Source: Bugula neritina
Taxonomy: Eukaryota > Bryozoa > Gymnolaemata > Cheilostomatida > Bugulidae
Length of the DNA stretch: 64,000 nucleotides
Assembly (NCBI GenBank): GCA_964035545.1
Contig: OZ037765.1
Location: 25,804,504 to 25,868,503 of the forward strand
Direction of reading: 5' to 3'
Below, piece by piece: positions 63,735-64,000 of the stretch. Within the stretch, counting starts at the first letter, position 1, and each line of letters opens with the position of its first letter. A program made the translations under genes and the position numbers. Below the pieces are notes generated by a model. The model ran no database searches and was not told the origin of the DNA. It saw only the letters and a list, made by a program, of their open reading frames with translations.

Positions 63735-64000
63735 ACATAATATTGTGTTTTTCTAAGCATGCATTGACAAAAAGCATTTGACCAAAGGTAGAAAAAGTTA
63801 GTTGAAGTTGAGGGTGTAGATTGGTAACAGCCAAAACGCCGATTTTGAAATGAGCTGGGAACTGTGACGTAACAGCGCCAGCATTCCTGCTGGTCACATG
63901 ACTATACAAATGAATAACTATAGAAATATGACTGTGAGATGTGATCTTTCAGCTCGTAATTTGTATATTTATAGAAGTGCAAATGTGAATTATCTCAATC
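63735..64000. other. window end, upstream of the truncated Penelope-like element
   Basis: The stretch 63829-63900 is less AT-rich and contains TGACGTAA and GGTCACATGAC. I see no exon or element end in it. Confidence 0.4.

Overview
The window is nuclear DNA of an invertebrate animal. It is AT-rich, its genes are split by many GT-AG introns, and it holds single-copy metazoan genes (SLC38A9, UBE2W, an OSBPL10/11-type ORP, CHCHD4, vezatin) among transposable elements. Penelope-like, Ty3-type and tRNA-SINE elements would suit a lophotrochozoan such as a mollusc or bryozoan, but that is only a guess. All exon chains were assembled by hand from splice sites, reading phase and resemblance to known families; no alignment was run.

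Layout. 0.6-2.7 kb (+): the last six exons of the RNA helicase DDX56. 4.3-18.4 kb (-): a complete 16-exon TTC39 gene. Its 4.8-kb intron 9 contains, on the opposite strand, a two-exon caspase-like gene (8.3-10.8 kb) whose p20-p10 linker is an expanded Glu/Arg/Gly repeat. The donor site of TTC39 exon 5 lies at the edge of a 1.2-kb array of 36-bp units, and each standard unit repeats that exon-intron junction. 18.4-23.2 kb: repeat-rich intergenic DNA. 23.2-30.1 kb (+): SLC38A9, the lysosomal arginine sensor of mTORC1. 30.7-32.6 kb (-): UBE2W. 36.1-51.6 kb (-): a complete 18-exon oxysterol-binding-protein-related gene with an intact Ty3-type LTR retrotransposon in intron 12. 54.8-57.4 kb (+): CHCHD4/MIA40. 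57.7-62.3 kb (-): the 3' seven exons of a vezatin gene. 62.5-63.7 kb (-): a 5'-truncated Penelope-like element with a hammerhead ribozyme.

Gene relations. The host genes are unrelated housekeeping genes and form no cluster. DDX56/TTC39, SLC38A9/UBE2W and CHCHD4/vezatin are convergent pairs; TTC39/SLC38A9 and ORP/CHCHD4 are divergent pairs. CHCHD4 and vezatin have stop codons 317 bp apart, and their predicted 3' UTRs overlap.

The most unusual items are the splice-donor minisatellite in TTC39, the nested caspase with its repeat linker, two non-autonomous DNA transposons with exact 8-bp target duplications around CHCHD4, and the hammerhead ribozyme.
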